Part shown: in pieces, positions 6,763-13,501 of the stretch
How the letters are laid out: every line of letters begins with the position of its first letter
Position numbering within the stretch: the stretch's first letter is position 1
From: Fimbriimonadia bacterium
GTDB taxonomy: Bacteria; Armatimonadota; Fimbriimonadia; Fimbriimonadales; Fimbriimonadaceae
Assembly: GCA_029824495.1 (NCBI GenBank)
Contig: JALGXY010000436.1
Span: forward strand, 1-13,501
Length of the DNA: 13,501 bases
Direction of reading: 5' to 3'
Position numbers and translations under genes: made by a program
Notes under the pieces: generated by a model
The model's input: only the letters and a program-made list of their open reading frames with translations
Databases searched by the model: none
Told to the model about the DNA's origin: nothing

Positions 6763-8343
6763 ACCTGTGCTTGGCCGACGAGTCAATCCTGCAGCTGCGA
6801 CTGCCGCCGACGAGCCCAAGCGGGCCCAGCTCTTATGTGTCAAAGAGACCGTGCCAGCGAAGAATGCCAATGCAGCTGCTAGGGACGGCAGAAGATTTGG
6901 GGGAGTGATTGGCTCCCAAGAGAGGGCTGCTGCGACAGATGCAGCAGCAAGAACAAAGATGATAGTAGGCCGAATCACGGCGGACCGCCATCCGATACCC
7001 TCATCTTCTTCATGTACAACAACAGCGAAAATCGTTCCTATGCCGACGCCGAGACCGAATCCTGTTGTGATCGGCAAGGCGTTGACCAGCCCCATCAAGA
7101 TTGAGCTGATCAGCAGAAGAGGGAGCAGCCAAAATCGAAGCTCCGCTTTCGAAAGCAGACATGCTGCCGCAAGTACAACCAGGACCGCTGCTCCAACGGG
7201 GATATCGATCACGCCATTGACGATCGACGCCAACAGCAGCCCAGGGATGGCGCTAAGCCCAGCCCTCAGCCGAACATCTGATTCGCGGAGTTTCGTGCTG
7301 AGCAGGACACCGATGGGGAAGACGAGGCAGACCAGAACAAGAGTGACCATCGAATTGAGGCCTGTATGAGCAGCCTGGTTCACCCGTTCGGCACTTGAGG
7401 CTGATCCGTTTGCCAGAAGGCGGTCTTGATACTCGCTATCTGCCTTCATGAGATCAAGGATCAAGGGCCCTTGTGCAAAGTTAAGTAGTGGATCACCTTC
7501 GACGCCAACTTGAGTTGTGCCTGCTAGTGGCTGCCCATTCCCAAGTGCGTTGATCGCATCGGAAATGAGGGTCGAGCCGATCATTACGTTAAAAGGGCCG
7601 TCTCTGTAGGCGAGCGTGCCAACCGTTGTGAGGTCGTTTGCCAGGTCGATGCGTCGCTGGCTCTCTGCCGGCTCTGAGTTGGGGACCAGAACAGAGGAGA
7701 ACTGAGGAGGGACCAGCTCCGTCACGCCGGTCGAAACCATGCGTGTGCCGATGCCGCCGATCGGTCCGACTCGGTTGTCGAGCCAATTAAAAAGGGAGAG
7801 GATTTCGCTCTGTCGGTGAGAGTTGTAGTACTGCCTCTTGGCTGCCTCACGAAGCATCTCACGTGATAGCTCAGGCTGTGAAGATCGCAGCTGCAGTGCT
7901 GCCTGCGAGACCTGCCAAAACGCGTTGTCTGGCTCCATCTGAGAACTTCGTTCTGCAGCCTGAATCGCCTTCGCTATCAACGTCTGGTCGACGACCTCCT
8001 GGCCGGAGATGTGCGACCATTCGATCAGTCTGAGGGCTGATGCAGTCCACATCGGGTTGGGTGAAGCGACTGCAAGATCGAGGAATTCATCGAACTCCTC
8101 GACTTCGCGCGAAATCTCTGCATGGCGAGACTGGTGGACAAGCTTGTCAGTTAGGGAGGCGTCTGGACCAGGCTCGTAAGGAATCCAATCTCTGTAGCCG
8201 AACTCATCGACTGTGTCGAGGAAAGAGACAGAACCGTTCAGGTCCGCTTTTGAAAGCGCCCAGATGTGAGAAGCGTGGGGCAGGCTCAATCCTGCGGCTA
8301 AGCAGCCGATCAGGATCATGCAGCTCCACAAGAACTTCTTCAT
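6361..8343 (-). CDS. TPR-like/multi-span membrane protein, probably missing its true stop
   Basis: 660 codons as the frame stands; no recognised family. Residues 1-28 form a signal peptide or anchor (MKKFLW, hydrophobic to about 20). Residues 80-190 are helical and TPR-like (for example AIQAAERSSQMEPDNAFWQV, 127-146). Residues about 330-520 hold six to eight hydrophobic membrane segments. From residue 528 to 660 the frame runs codon-on-codon antisense to the glycosyltransferase gene and turns Arg/His-rich; it ends only where that gene uses a TTA Leu codon at 6361-6363. The real product probably ended near residue 520, close to 6780; a one-base shift would give a TGA at 6785-6783. It starts by one-base overlap (TGATG) with the putative anti-sigma gene, so it is probably the output or sensor gene of the sigma operon. 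Confidence is high for residues 1-520 and low for the tail. Confidence 0.7.
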   Translation of the reverse strand: MKKFLWSCMILIGCLAAGLSLPHASHIWALSKADLNGSVSFLDTVDEFGYRDWIPYEPGPDASLTDKLVHQSRHAEISREVEEFDEFLDLAVASPNPMWTASALRLIEWSHISGQEVVDQTLIAKAIQAAERSSQMEPDNAFWQVSQAALQLRSSQPELSREMLREAAKRQYYNSHRQSEILSLFNWLDNRVGPIGGIGTRMVSTGVTELVPPQFSSVLVPNSEPAESQRRIDLANDLTTVGTLAYRDGPFNVMIGSTLISDAINALGNGQPLAGTTQVGVEGDPLLNFAQGPLILDLMKADSEYQDRLLANGSASSAERVNQAAHTGLNSMVTLVLVCLVFPIGVLLSTKLRESDVRLRAGLSAIPGLLLASIVNGVIDIPVGAAVLVVLAAACLLSKAELRFWLLPLLLISSILMGLVNALPITTGFGLGVGIGTIFAVVVHEEDEGIGWRSAVIRPTIIFVLAAASVAAALSWEPITPPNLLPSLAAALAFFAGTVSLTHKSWARLGSSAAVAAAGLTRRPSTGSAENVSVDVSVTASALFDVEAIICTNKARIGDCGCVIRSADDLAHLLRHFVIRVVVVSRHAVYGHLRKTFVVTHQHRPRLQHRLGCSHAESRLAARYNHRVTGRNPGRKGRLHPDHLYILPSIQTPVIWSVLR

Positions 8344-8603
8344 CAGGTTCGATTAATCTGGTCTTGGACCGGGTCGATGACGGGTGACGCGGCCTGGTCA
8401 GGACGTGAAAGTACGATGATCGCAGTGACCACCATTGCTACGGCAACGAGAGCGATGATGATCTCCTTTGGTCCGATGCCAGACTTTGACTGGCGAACTT
8501 CGGTGAAGACCTTGGTTGTCCAGGCCTGACTTGGCTTTTCCGATGTCAGCGACCCTAAATAGTCGCTCAGTTGTTTTTCGTGATTATCATTTTTAGTATT
8601 CAA
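8343..8603 (-). CDS. small single-span protein, putative anti-sigma factor
   Basis: 86 residues starting at TTG 8603; no in-frame ATG exists near it. The start lies two bases after the sigma gene's TAG, with GGGAG (in the end of the sigma gene) 10 bases upstream. The layout is a charged N-terminal part of about 45 residues, one membrane span (IIIALVAVAMVVTAIIVL, 48-65) and a short outer tail of about 20 residues. This, with the position directly after an ECF sigma gene, fits a membrane anti-sigma factor that would hold the sigma factor at the cytoplasmic face. It lacks the zinc-binding H-x3-C-x2-C of ZAS anti-sigma factors and is shorter than most, so the assignment rests on context. Its stop overlaps the next start by one base. 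Confidence 0.65.
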   Translation of the reverse strand: MNTKNDNHEKQLSDYLGSLTSEKPSQAWTTKVFTEVRQSKSGIGPKEIIIALVAVAMVVTAIIVLSRPDQAASPVIDPVQDQINRT

Positions 8604-8605
8604 GG

Positions 8606-9155
8606 CTAACTAGCTCCCGACCACAGCTTCTTAAACTGCTCCCTTGCAGCATGAATCCTGGAGCCAACCGTTCCCGGCGGGATATCCAAGACCTCTGCGA
8701 TCTCATGAATGGTCATTCCGTGGTGAACGGATAGTGCGAGCACGACCCGGTGTTCGGGCTTGAGCTGCTGAAAGAGCTCGCCGACAACTGCTCTCGATTC
8801 CAGGTCAGATCTGCTGTTCATTCCTTCGTGAAGACCGGCCAGTTTTGGCCACTTCTTCAGCTCAATCAACGCCTGTCTTGCGGCGATGACAGCGATCCAG
8901 GATGCCTCCCTGCTTTCATCCTCCAGGTCCCAGCGGTGGCCTCCATGCTTTGAGCAGCGCTTCCTGCGCTGCATCCTCGGCAACCTCTCTCCTGCCCAGG
9001 ATTGACATACAGATCCCGTAGACACGATCTCGGTTTCTCCGGACAAACTCGTCCGCAGCTTCCGCGCCCTGCTTACTCCATGCGGAGATATGCTTTTCAA
9101 GCGATCGTGTCTCGCTCACATTATTAGAGAGTCGATCTGAGCCCACTTTTTTCAT
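8606..9155 (-). pseudogene. ECF-family RNA polymerase sigma factor, interrupted by a +1 frameshift
   Basis: Two overlapping frames together make one ECF sigma factor. From ATG 9155 the first frame gives sigma region 2 (FVRRNRDRVYGICMSILG, then EDAAQEALLKAW at about 60-71) and then runs into TGA at 8918-8916. A second frame, one base further along, holds WDLEDESREASWIAVIAARQ, then region 4 FQQLKPEHRVVLAL and the helix-turn-helix MTIHEIAEVLDIPPGTVGSR, ending at TAG 8608-8606. The span of 550 bases is one more than a multiple of three, so removal of a single base between about 8945 and 8920 would restore a protein of about 182 residues, normal for ECF factors. No slippery codon (such as CCC or CTT before a stop) lies at the junction, so programmed shifting is unlikely; mutation or a sequence error remains. 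The following gene looks like its anti-sigma factor. No clear ribosome site precedes 9155. Confidence 0.85.
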
Positions 9156-9163
9156 TTTAGTTT

Positions 9164-9202
9164 AAAAAAAGGACCGCAGCTCTTCAAAAAAGAGCTGCGG
9201 TC
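9164..9202 (-). terminator. intrinsic terminator of the SOD gene
   Basis: Left arm 9172-9184 and right arm 9190-9202 pair perfectly over 13 bp around a 5-base loop. Read on the minus strand the hairpin is followed by one C and a run of seven T (9170-9164). It lies 25 bases after the SOD stop and only nine bases before the sigma start codon at 9155. The gap 9156-9227 otherwise holds nothing I recognise. Confidence 0.93.
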
Positions 9203-9227
9203 GGTGTTTTGTGGCTTTGTCGTGTGA

Positions 9228-9833
9228 TCAGCGTGGCAGTCGGGCGCTGACAGCATCCCAGTCGATGACTTCCATGTACGCGTTGATGTACTTCATCCGC
9301 GCAGCCTGGAAATCGAGGAAATAGGCGTGCTCATAGACATCCATGCCGAGAAGCAGTGTGTGATTCCAAGCAGGGAATGTGTCTTGGGAGTCTCCGATGT
9401 AGGTGTGCACCCGCTGCTCGATGTGATCATAGGCGAGGAACGCCCAGCCTCGAGCCCCCATGCCGGTGGCCTTCCAGTCATCGGCCCATCGACCGAAGCT
9501 GCCGTAAGCCTCTTTGATCAGAGCCTCGATATCGCCCGTCGGCTCTCCGCCAGCACCACCGATCGAATTGAAGTAGACCTGGTGATTCATGTAGCCGCCG
9601 TAAGCAAATGCGTAGTTCACTTTGAGCGCGCGGATGTCGCTGAAGATCTGGTTTGCTTTGGCAGGATCTACATCGAGTTCAGCCAGCTTTGTGCGGATCT
9701 CATTTGTCTTGTTGGCGTAGCCTTTCCAGAGGCCAAGATGCGCGTCGTGGGTGGCCCGGGAAATGCCGACCCTTTCTGTTGAGTAGATTTTCTCCGGAAG
9801 AGCTTCCGGGACTTCAACCAGCTTTGGCTGCAT
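9228..9833 (-). CDS. sodA: Fe/Mn-family superoxide dismutase, probably manganese type
   Basis: 201 residues, standard length; it converts superoxide to hydrogen peroxide and oxygen in the cytoplasm, as no signal peptide is seen. The metal ligands by alignment of motifs are His29 (ATHDAHLGLW), His84 (YMNHQVYF), and Asp165 and His169 (GMDVYEHAYFLD). Gly80 occupies the place of the FeSOD-specific Gln69, and Gln150 in DSQD matches the MnSOD Gln146 of NQD, which points to manganese or cambialistic use. The ordinary HH-x-x-HH segment near the first ligand is altered (THDAHLGLWKGY) and the family's DVWEHAY reads DVYEHAY, so it is a divergent member. It is monocistronic: own upstream palindrome at 9840-9861, strong terminator behind. 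Only a short-spaced GGAG precedes the ATG. Confidence 0.92.
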   Translation of the reverse strand: MQPKLVEVPEALPEKIYSTERVGISRATHDAHLGLWKGYANKTNEIRTKLAELDVDPAKANQIFSDIRALKVNYAFAYGGYMNHQVYFNSIGGAGGEPTGDIEALIKEAYGSFGRWADDWKATGMGARGWAFLAYDHIEQRVHTYIGDSQDTFPAWNHTLLLGMDVYEHAYFLDFQAARMKYINAYMEVIDWDAVSARLPR

Positions 9834-9839
9834 GACTCC

Positions 9840-9861
9840 ATCTTGACATAAAGTTCAAGAT
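9840..9861. promoter_or_regulatory. 22-bp palindrome at the SOD start, candidate operator
   Basis: Perfect inverted repeat ATCTTGA-N8-TCAAGAT, with arms 9840-9846 and 9855-9861. It lies 7 to 28 bases before the SOD ATG (9833) on the minus strand, where a repressor would block transcription or translation start. The spacer contains TATGTC on the minus strand, a possible -10. It does not match the Fur or PerR consensus that I know. The binding protein is unknown. Confidence 0.5.
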
Positions 9862-9871
9862 TGCTTAACAG

Positions 9872-9898
9872 TCCACATTGGGCCGAAAAAACTGTGGA
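9872..9898. repeat. short inverted repeat in the SOD/DinB divergent gap
   Basis: TCCACA (9872-9877) and TGTGGA (9893-9898) form a perfect 6-bp inverted repeat around 15 bases that include an A-run (9886-9891). It lies in the 130-base gap between the divergent SOD and DinB-like genes. A second operator or a chance repeat are both possible. Confidence 0.3.
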
Positions 9899-9949
9899 TT
9901 CGTGGAAAGAAACTGCCTCTGATGCGTACAGATTCGAGATCAAACTGTG

Positions 9950-9955
9950 TATGCT
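9950..9955 (+). promoter_or_regulatory. candidate -10 box of the DinB-like gene
   Basis: TATGCT ends eight bases before the ATG at 9964, and no Shine-Dalgarno sequence lies between, which fits a leaderless or near-leaderless transcript. Only a poor -35 (TACAGA near 9927) is seen at 17 bases. The same hexamer sequence occurs on the minus strand beside the MoxR start. Confidence 0.3.
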
Positions 9956-9963
9956 AGAACCGT

Positions 9964-10437
9964 ATGAGGCATGAAGTTCTGACGGCCCTCGGGAAGTCTC
10001 CCAAAGTGGTCGAGCGCATGCTTCGCGTATTCCCAACCGATCGCCTAGACGATCGATTTCCGGGTACGCGATTCAGCCCCCGCGAAGCGATTGCCAGCCT
10101 CGCTGACAATGAAGTCATTATTCTGGACCGAATCCGCATGGCCAACATGCGGCCTGGTTCAGCCGTCGAGTCGATCAATCCCGTAGAGCGTGCTGAAGAG
10201 CACCACTACTCCGACAAGAACGTGTTCCACGAAGCAGAGGTCTACGAATCGCGCCGTCAAGTGACGGTCGATTATCTGACCAATGAGATGCACGACGATG
10301 ACTGGACCAAGACATTTGTCTTGTCTGGCGTCTCCGTCACCATCGGCGAATACGTTTCACTCATCCTGGCCAATGATATATTCCATCTGGAACAGATCAG
10401 CCAGCACATCGCGACAGAAGCTGCCACAATCGGCTGA
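9964..10437 (+). CDS. DinB-like four-helix protein lacking most metal ligands
   Basis: 157 residues, normal for the DinB/YfiT superfamily, cytoplasmic four-helix bundles that usually bind a divalent metal with three histidines and act in thiol-dependent transfer reactions. Family marks are FSPREAIASLADNEVIILDR (37-56, the usual 'W-s-x-x-E-x-l-x-H-l-x-d-x-E' helix) and EYVSLILANDIFHLEQISQH (129-148, usually 'l-x-x-H-D-x-x-H-x-x-Q-i'). In those segments the first expected His is Ser45 and the second is Asn137; only His141 remains. The bundle is therefore likely intact while the standard metal site is not. It stands alone, divergent from SOD and ended by the strong terminator at 10453-10494. Family assignment is by motif spacing and moderately sure. 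Confidence 0.65.
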   Translation: MRHEVLTALGKSPKVVERMLRVFPTDRLDDRFPGTRFSPREAIASLADNEVIILDRIRMANMRPGSAVESINPVERAEEHHYSDKNVFHEAEVYESRRQVTVDYLTNEMHDDDWTKTFVLSGVSVTIGEYVSLILANDIFHLEQISQHIATEAATIG

Positions 10438-10452
10438 TTTCTGCTGCGGTTG

Positions 10453-10494
10453 AAAAAGAAGACCCCTGGACGATTGTCCAGGGGTCTTCTTTTT
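10453..10494. terminator. bidirectional intrinsic terminator between DinB-like gene and enolase
   Basis: Perfect 19-bp inverted repeat, arms 10453-10471 and 10476-10494 with a GATT loop. The GC-rich core is flanked by five A on the left and five T on the right, so it ends with a T-run on both strands. It serves the DinB-like gene (plus, ends 10437) and enolase (minus, ends 10511). Confidence 0.95.
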
Positions 10495-10510
10495 GTTTGA
10501 CTGCTCAAAA

Positions 10511-11851
<1,341 letters not shown>

Positions 11852-11908
11852 CTACAGACCCCCTCGGTCGCACTGGGACACCTGCTCCTCTGCAGCCGAA
11901 GGTAAGAT

Positions 11909-12667
11909 ATGACCCACGCGACGATGGCTTCTTCACTCGGACGTGAGAATTTTTTCTGGCACAAACTGCACTCTCTAACCGGCATCGTTCCGATGGGTGT
12001 GTACATGGTCCAGCACCTGACACTCAACTCCTTCAGCTGGGCTGGTCCAGACGCCTTTAATGGCATCATCGGGTTCTTCGAAGGGATGCCGCGCCACCTC
12101 TCCTATGGCCTGAAATATGGGCTGATCTGGCTGCCGCTGCTCTTCCACATGATCTATGGGCTGTTCATCGCCGCTCGTGGTCAGCAGAACTACACTCAGA
12201 AAGCCTATAAGTATCGTGAGAACATGTACTACACGATGCAGCGCCTGACCGGCGTCATCGCGATGTTCTTCCTGTTGATCCACATGGGAACCACGTCTGT
12301 CGCGGCTCAATTCCTAGGTGTCGAACAGACGATCACATACGAGAATTGGGACAGAATCCTGACCGCACCGATAGTCGGCGTTCCGTATCTCGGCCTCGTC
12401 TTTTACTGCCTCGGCATCATGGCCTGCACCTGGCACCTTGCCTACGGAATCTGGAACTTCTGCATTCGATGGGGAATCACCATCAGCGAGAAATCACAGA
12501 TGGGTATGGCCAAGTTTTCGTTGGGCGCATTCGTCGCTCTCACCCTGCTCGGCTGGTTTGCTCTAGTCGGTTTCCTGGTGCCGAGCCATCCGCTGAAAGG
12601 GCATAAGCTGGAAGAGCACAAGGCGAGCGTTTCTGCGCCGATGCCGACCGAAATCGCTGCGCTCTAG
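11909..12667 (+). CDS. sdhC: succinate dehydrogenase/fumarate reductase cytochrome b558 subunit
   Basis: 252 residues with five membrane spans, the di-haem b558 type of anchor subunit found in Bacillus, Bacteroidota and others. It anchors SdhA/SdhB in the membrane and passes electrons to quinone. The opening FFWHKLHSLTGIVPMG (15-30) is typical. His36 (VQHLTLNS), His80 (LFHMIYG), His125 (LIHMGTT) and His176 (TWHLAYGIW) are spaced like the four haem ligands known in Bacillus subtilis SdhC (28, 70, 113, 155). A GAAGG (11898-11902) six bases upstream supports the first ATG; a second ATG six codons in is possible. The tail (about 225-252) is polar and extra. No sdhA or sdhB lies beside it: enolase is divergent on the left and rfbC convergent on the right. 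Confidence 0.93.
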   Translation: MTHATMASSLGRENFFWHKLHSLTGIVPMGVYMVQHLTLNSFSWAGPDAFNGIIGFFEGMPRHLSYGLKYGLIWLPLLFHMIYGLFIAARGQQNYTQKAYKYRENMYYTMQRLTGVIAMFFLLIHMGTTSVAAQFLGVEQTITYENWDRILTAPIVGVPYLGLVFYCLGIMACTWHLAYGIWNFCIRWGITISEKSQMGMAKFSLGAFVALTLLGWFALVGFLVPSHPLKGHKLEEHKASVSAPMPTEIAAL

Positions 12668-13212
12668 AGGTTCGGAATCCGATCCTGATCTTTCCGGAAG
12701 GGCAGGTTCTTGTCCTTCGCTGAGAGGATCGGCTGAGCAGGCAGAGGCCATTCCACACCAACATCCGGGTCGTTCCACTGAATGCCTGTGTCGTCTGCCT
12801 GGCTGAACGGGGTCGTCACTTTGTAGCTGACAACGGCCGGCCCGCGCAGAACGACAAAGCCGTGGGCAAAACCTTCAGGGATCCAGTAGGAGAGCTTGTT
12901 TTCGTCATTCAACTCCAGCCCGTACCACTGCCTAAATGTGGGCGAGTCTTCTCGAAGATCGACGGCGACATCCCAGATCGCGCCCTGTGTGCAGCTCACC
13001 AGCTTGCCTTGAGGATTGGGCCACTGATAATGGAGGCCTCGCAAAACCCCTTCAACCGACATCGATCGGTTGTCCTGGCAGAACGTGAGGTCGAGCCCGA
13101 GATCCTTGAGCTTTGCTTCGCTCCAGGCTTCGAAGAACCAGCCGCGTTCATCACCAAAGACCTGAGGCTCGATCACCTTCGCATCTGGCAGCGGCGTGTC
13201 GATCAGCTTCAT
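12664..13212 (-). CDS. rfbC: dTDP-4-dehydrorhamnose 3,5-epimerase
   Basis: 182 residues, full length. It epimerises C3 and C5 of dTDP-4-keto-6-deoxyglucose, the third step of dTDP-L-rhamnose synthesis for surface polysaccharide, in the cytoplasm. The cupin core is clear: FGDERGWFFEAW (19-30), QDNRSMSVEGVLRGLHYQ (46-63) with the catalytic His61, WDVAVDLR (80-87), YWIPEGFAHGFVVL (109-122), YKVTTPF (130-136) and WPLPAQPILSAKDKNLP (155-171) with Asp167, the partner of His61. The second Tyr often seen in the YK-x-T-x-x-Y segment appears as Phe136. ATG 13212 overlaps the rfbA stop (ATGA) and GAGGGA (13226-13221) lies eight bases upstream. Its stop shares a CTAG with the stop of the convergent sdhC; no terminator separates them. 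Confidence 0.96.
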   Translation of the reverse strand: MKLIDTPLPDAKVIEPQVFGDERGWFFEAWSEAKLKDLGLDLTFCQDNRSMSVEGVLRGLHYQWPNPQGKLVSCTQGAIWDVAVDLREDSPTFRQWYGLELNDENKLSYWIPEGFAHGFVVLRGPAVVSYKVTTPFSQADDTGIQWNDPDVGVEWPLPAQPILSAKDKNLPFRKDQDRIPNL

Positions 13213-13501
13213 CGGCTGCGTCCCTCGGCGACGGCCAGCAGTCGCTGCCCGTACGAGTTCTTCGCCATCGGCTCGGCAAGGTTTTTAAGATGGGCGGCGT
13301 TGATCCAGCCCATGCGGAAGGCGATCTCTTCCGGGCTGCTGATGAGCAGACCCTGCCGCTCCTCAACGGCCTGGACAAAGTTCGCAGCCTGGAGCATCGC
13401 CTCTGGCGTGCCTGTATCGAGCCAGGCAAAGCCTCGACCAAATCGGGCGACTTCTGCATGGCCCTCTTCGAGATAGATTCGGTTAAGATCGGTGATCTCG
13501 A
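13209..13501 (-). CDS. rfbA: glucose-1-phosphate thymidylyltransferase, C-terminal part (partial)
   Basis: Runs in from the right edge; 96 residues of the C-terminus are visible (first full codon at 13499). The enzyme makes dTDP-glucose from dTTP and glucose 1-phosphate, the first step of dTDP-rhamnose synthesis. Family segments in order: EITDLNRIYLEEG, ARFGRGFAWLDTGTPEAM, FVQAVEERQGLLISSPEEIA, FRMGWI and NSYGQRLL. These match the C-terminal domain of RmlA-type homotetramers, including the W-x-DTGT motif that lines the active site. The stop overlaps the rfbC start (ATGA), so the two are co-translated; other rhamnose genes may lie beyond the window. ORFs starting at ATG 13397 only reflect an internal Met. 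Confidence 0.95.
   Translation of the reverse strand, partial: EITDLNRIYLEEGHAEVARFGRGFAWLDTGTPEAMLQAANFVQAVEERQGLLISSPEEIAFRMGWINAAHLKNLAEPMAKNSYGQRLLAVAEGRSR

Noticed and set aside
6608..7369. Plus-strand open frame of 253 codons.
   Set aside because: It lies antisense to the membrane protein and overlaps the glycosyltransferase end; the product is Ser/Arg/Ala/Thr-rich with no domain, no ribosome site, and the hydrophobic spans of the opposite strand explain the sequence.
8916..8945. Programmed +1 frameshift in the sigma factor, similar to prfB.
   Set aside because: GGAGGA does precede the TGA, but the codon before the stop (GGA) cannot re-pair in the +1 frame, and no CTT, CCC or similar slippery codon lies in the junction.
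8606..9100. The 164-codon frame as a complete gene starting at 9100.
   Set aside because: Its first 50 or so residues are an out-of-frame reading of sigma region 2; only the part after about 8945 is homologous to sigma factors.
9872..9901. DnaA-box-like sequences (TGTGGATTC and its weak partner) suggesting an origin.
   Set aside because: They match the DnaA consensus only partly, there are just two, and no dnaA, dnaN or AT-rich unwinding region is nearby.

Overview
The window carries 17 protein genes packed end to end, with no RNA genes, insertion sequences or CRISPR arrays that I can see. It looks like a chromosomal segment of a moderately GC-rich bacterium with a cell envelope rich in lipoproteins. 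Gene starts overlap the preceding stop codons (ATGA, TGATG) almost everywhere. The mix of genes (orphan b558-type sdhC, unusual Fe/Mn SOD, MoxR without DUF58, tandem beta-rich lipoproteins) reminds me of Armatimonadota/Fimbriimonadia, but that placement is a low-confidence inference.

Layout. (1) 1-4715, minus strand: a tightly overlapping six-gene operon. In transcription order it holds a membrane-anchored protein with a SecD-P1-head-like C-terminus, four small exported proteins (three with lipoboxes) that share a common motif pattern and look like tandem diverged paralogs, and a RodA/FtsW-type SEDS glycosyltransferase cut by the window edge. This is the most unusual block and suggests an envelope or peptidoglycan-linked system. 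(2) 4820-6762, plus strand, divergent from the first block: a MoxR AAA+ ATPase coupled to a GT-B fold glycosyltransferase with a degenerate donor site. (3) 6361-9155, minus strand: an ECF sigma factor interrupted by a one-base frameshift, a tiny single-span putative anti-sigma protein, and a large TPR-like/multi-span membrane protein. The reading frame of that last protein runs 402 bases antisense into the glycosyltransferase, apparently because a stop codon is missing. (4) 9164-9833: a Mn-type superoxide dismutase with a strong intrinsic terminator that abuts the sigma gene, and a 22-bp palindrome at its start. (5) 9964-10437: a DinB-like protein missing two of three metal histidines. (6) 10453-10494: a 19-bp perfect bidirectional terminator, then enolase on the minus strand (10511-11812). 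(7) 11909-12667: an orphan cytochrome b558 subunit of succinate dehydrogenase, convergent with (8) the dTDP-rhamnose genes rfbA (partial) and rfbC at the right edge.

How they might work together: blocks 1, 2 and 8 are all consistent with envelope building (SEDS polymerase, lipoproteins, MoxR chaperone, glycosyltransferase, dTDP-rhamnose). Block 3 looks like a signal-responsive regulon with its own sigma factor, possibly decayed in this sequence. Enolase, SdhC and SOD are metabolic housekeeping genes. No stretch over 300 bases lacks a gene; the intergenic gaps (4716-4819, 9156-9227, 9834-9963, 10438-10510, 11813-11908) are described below where they hold something recognisable.
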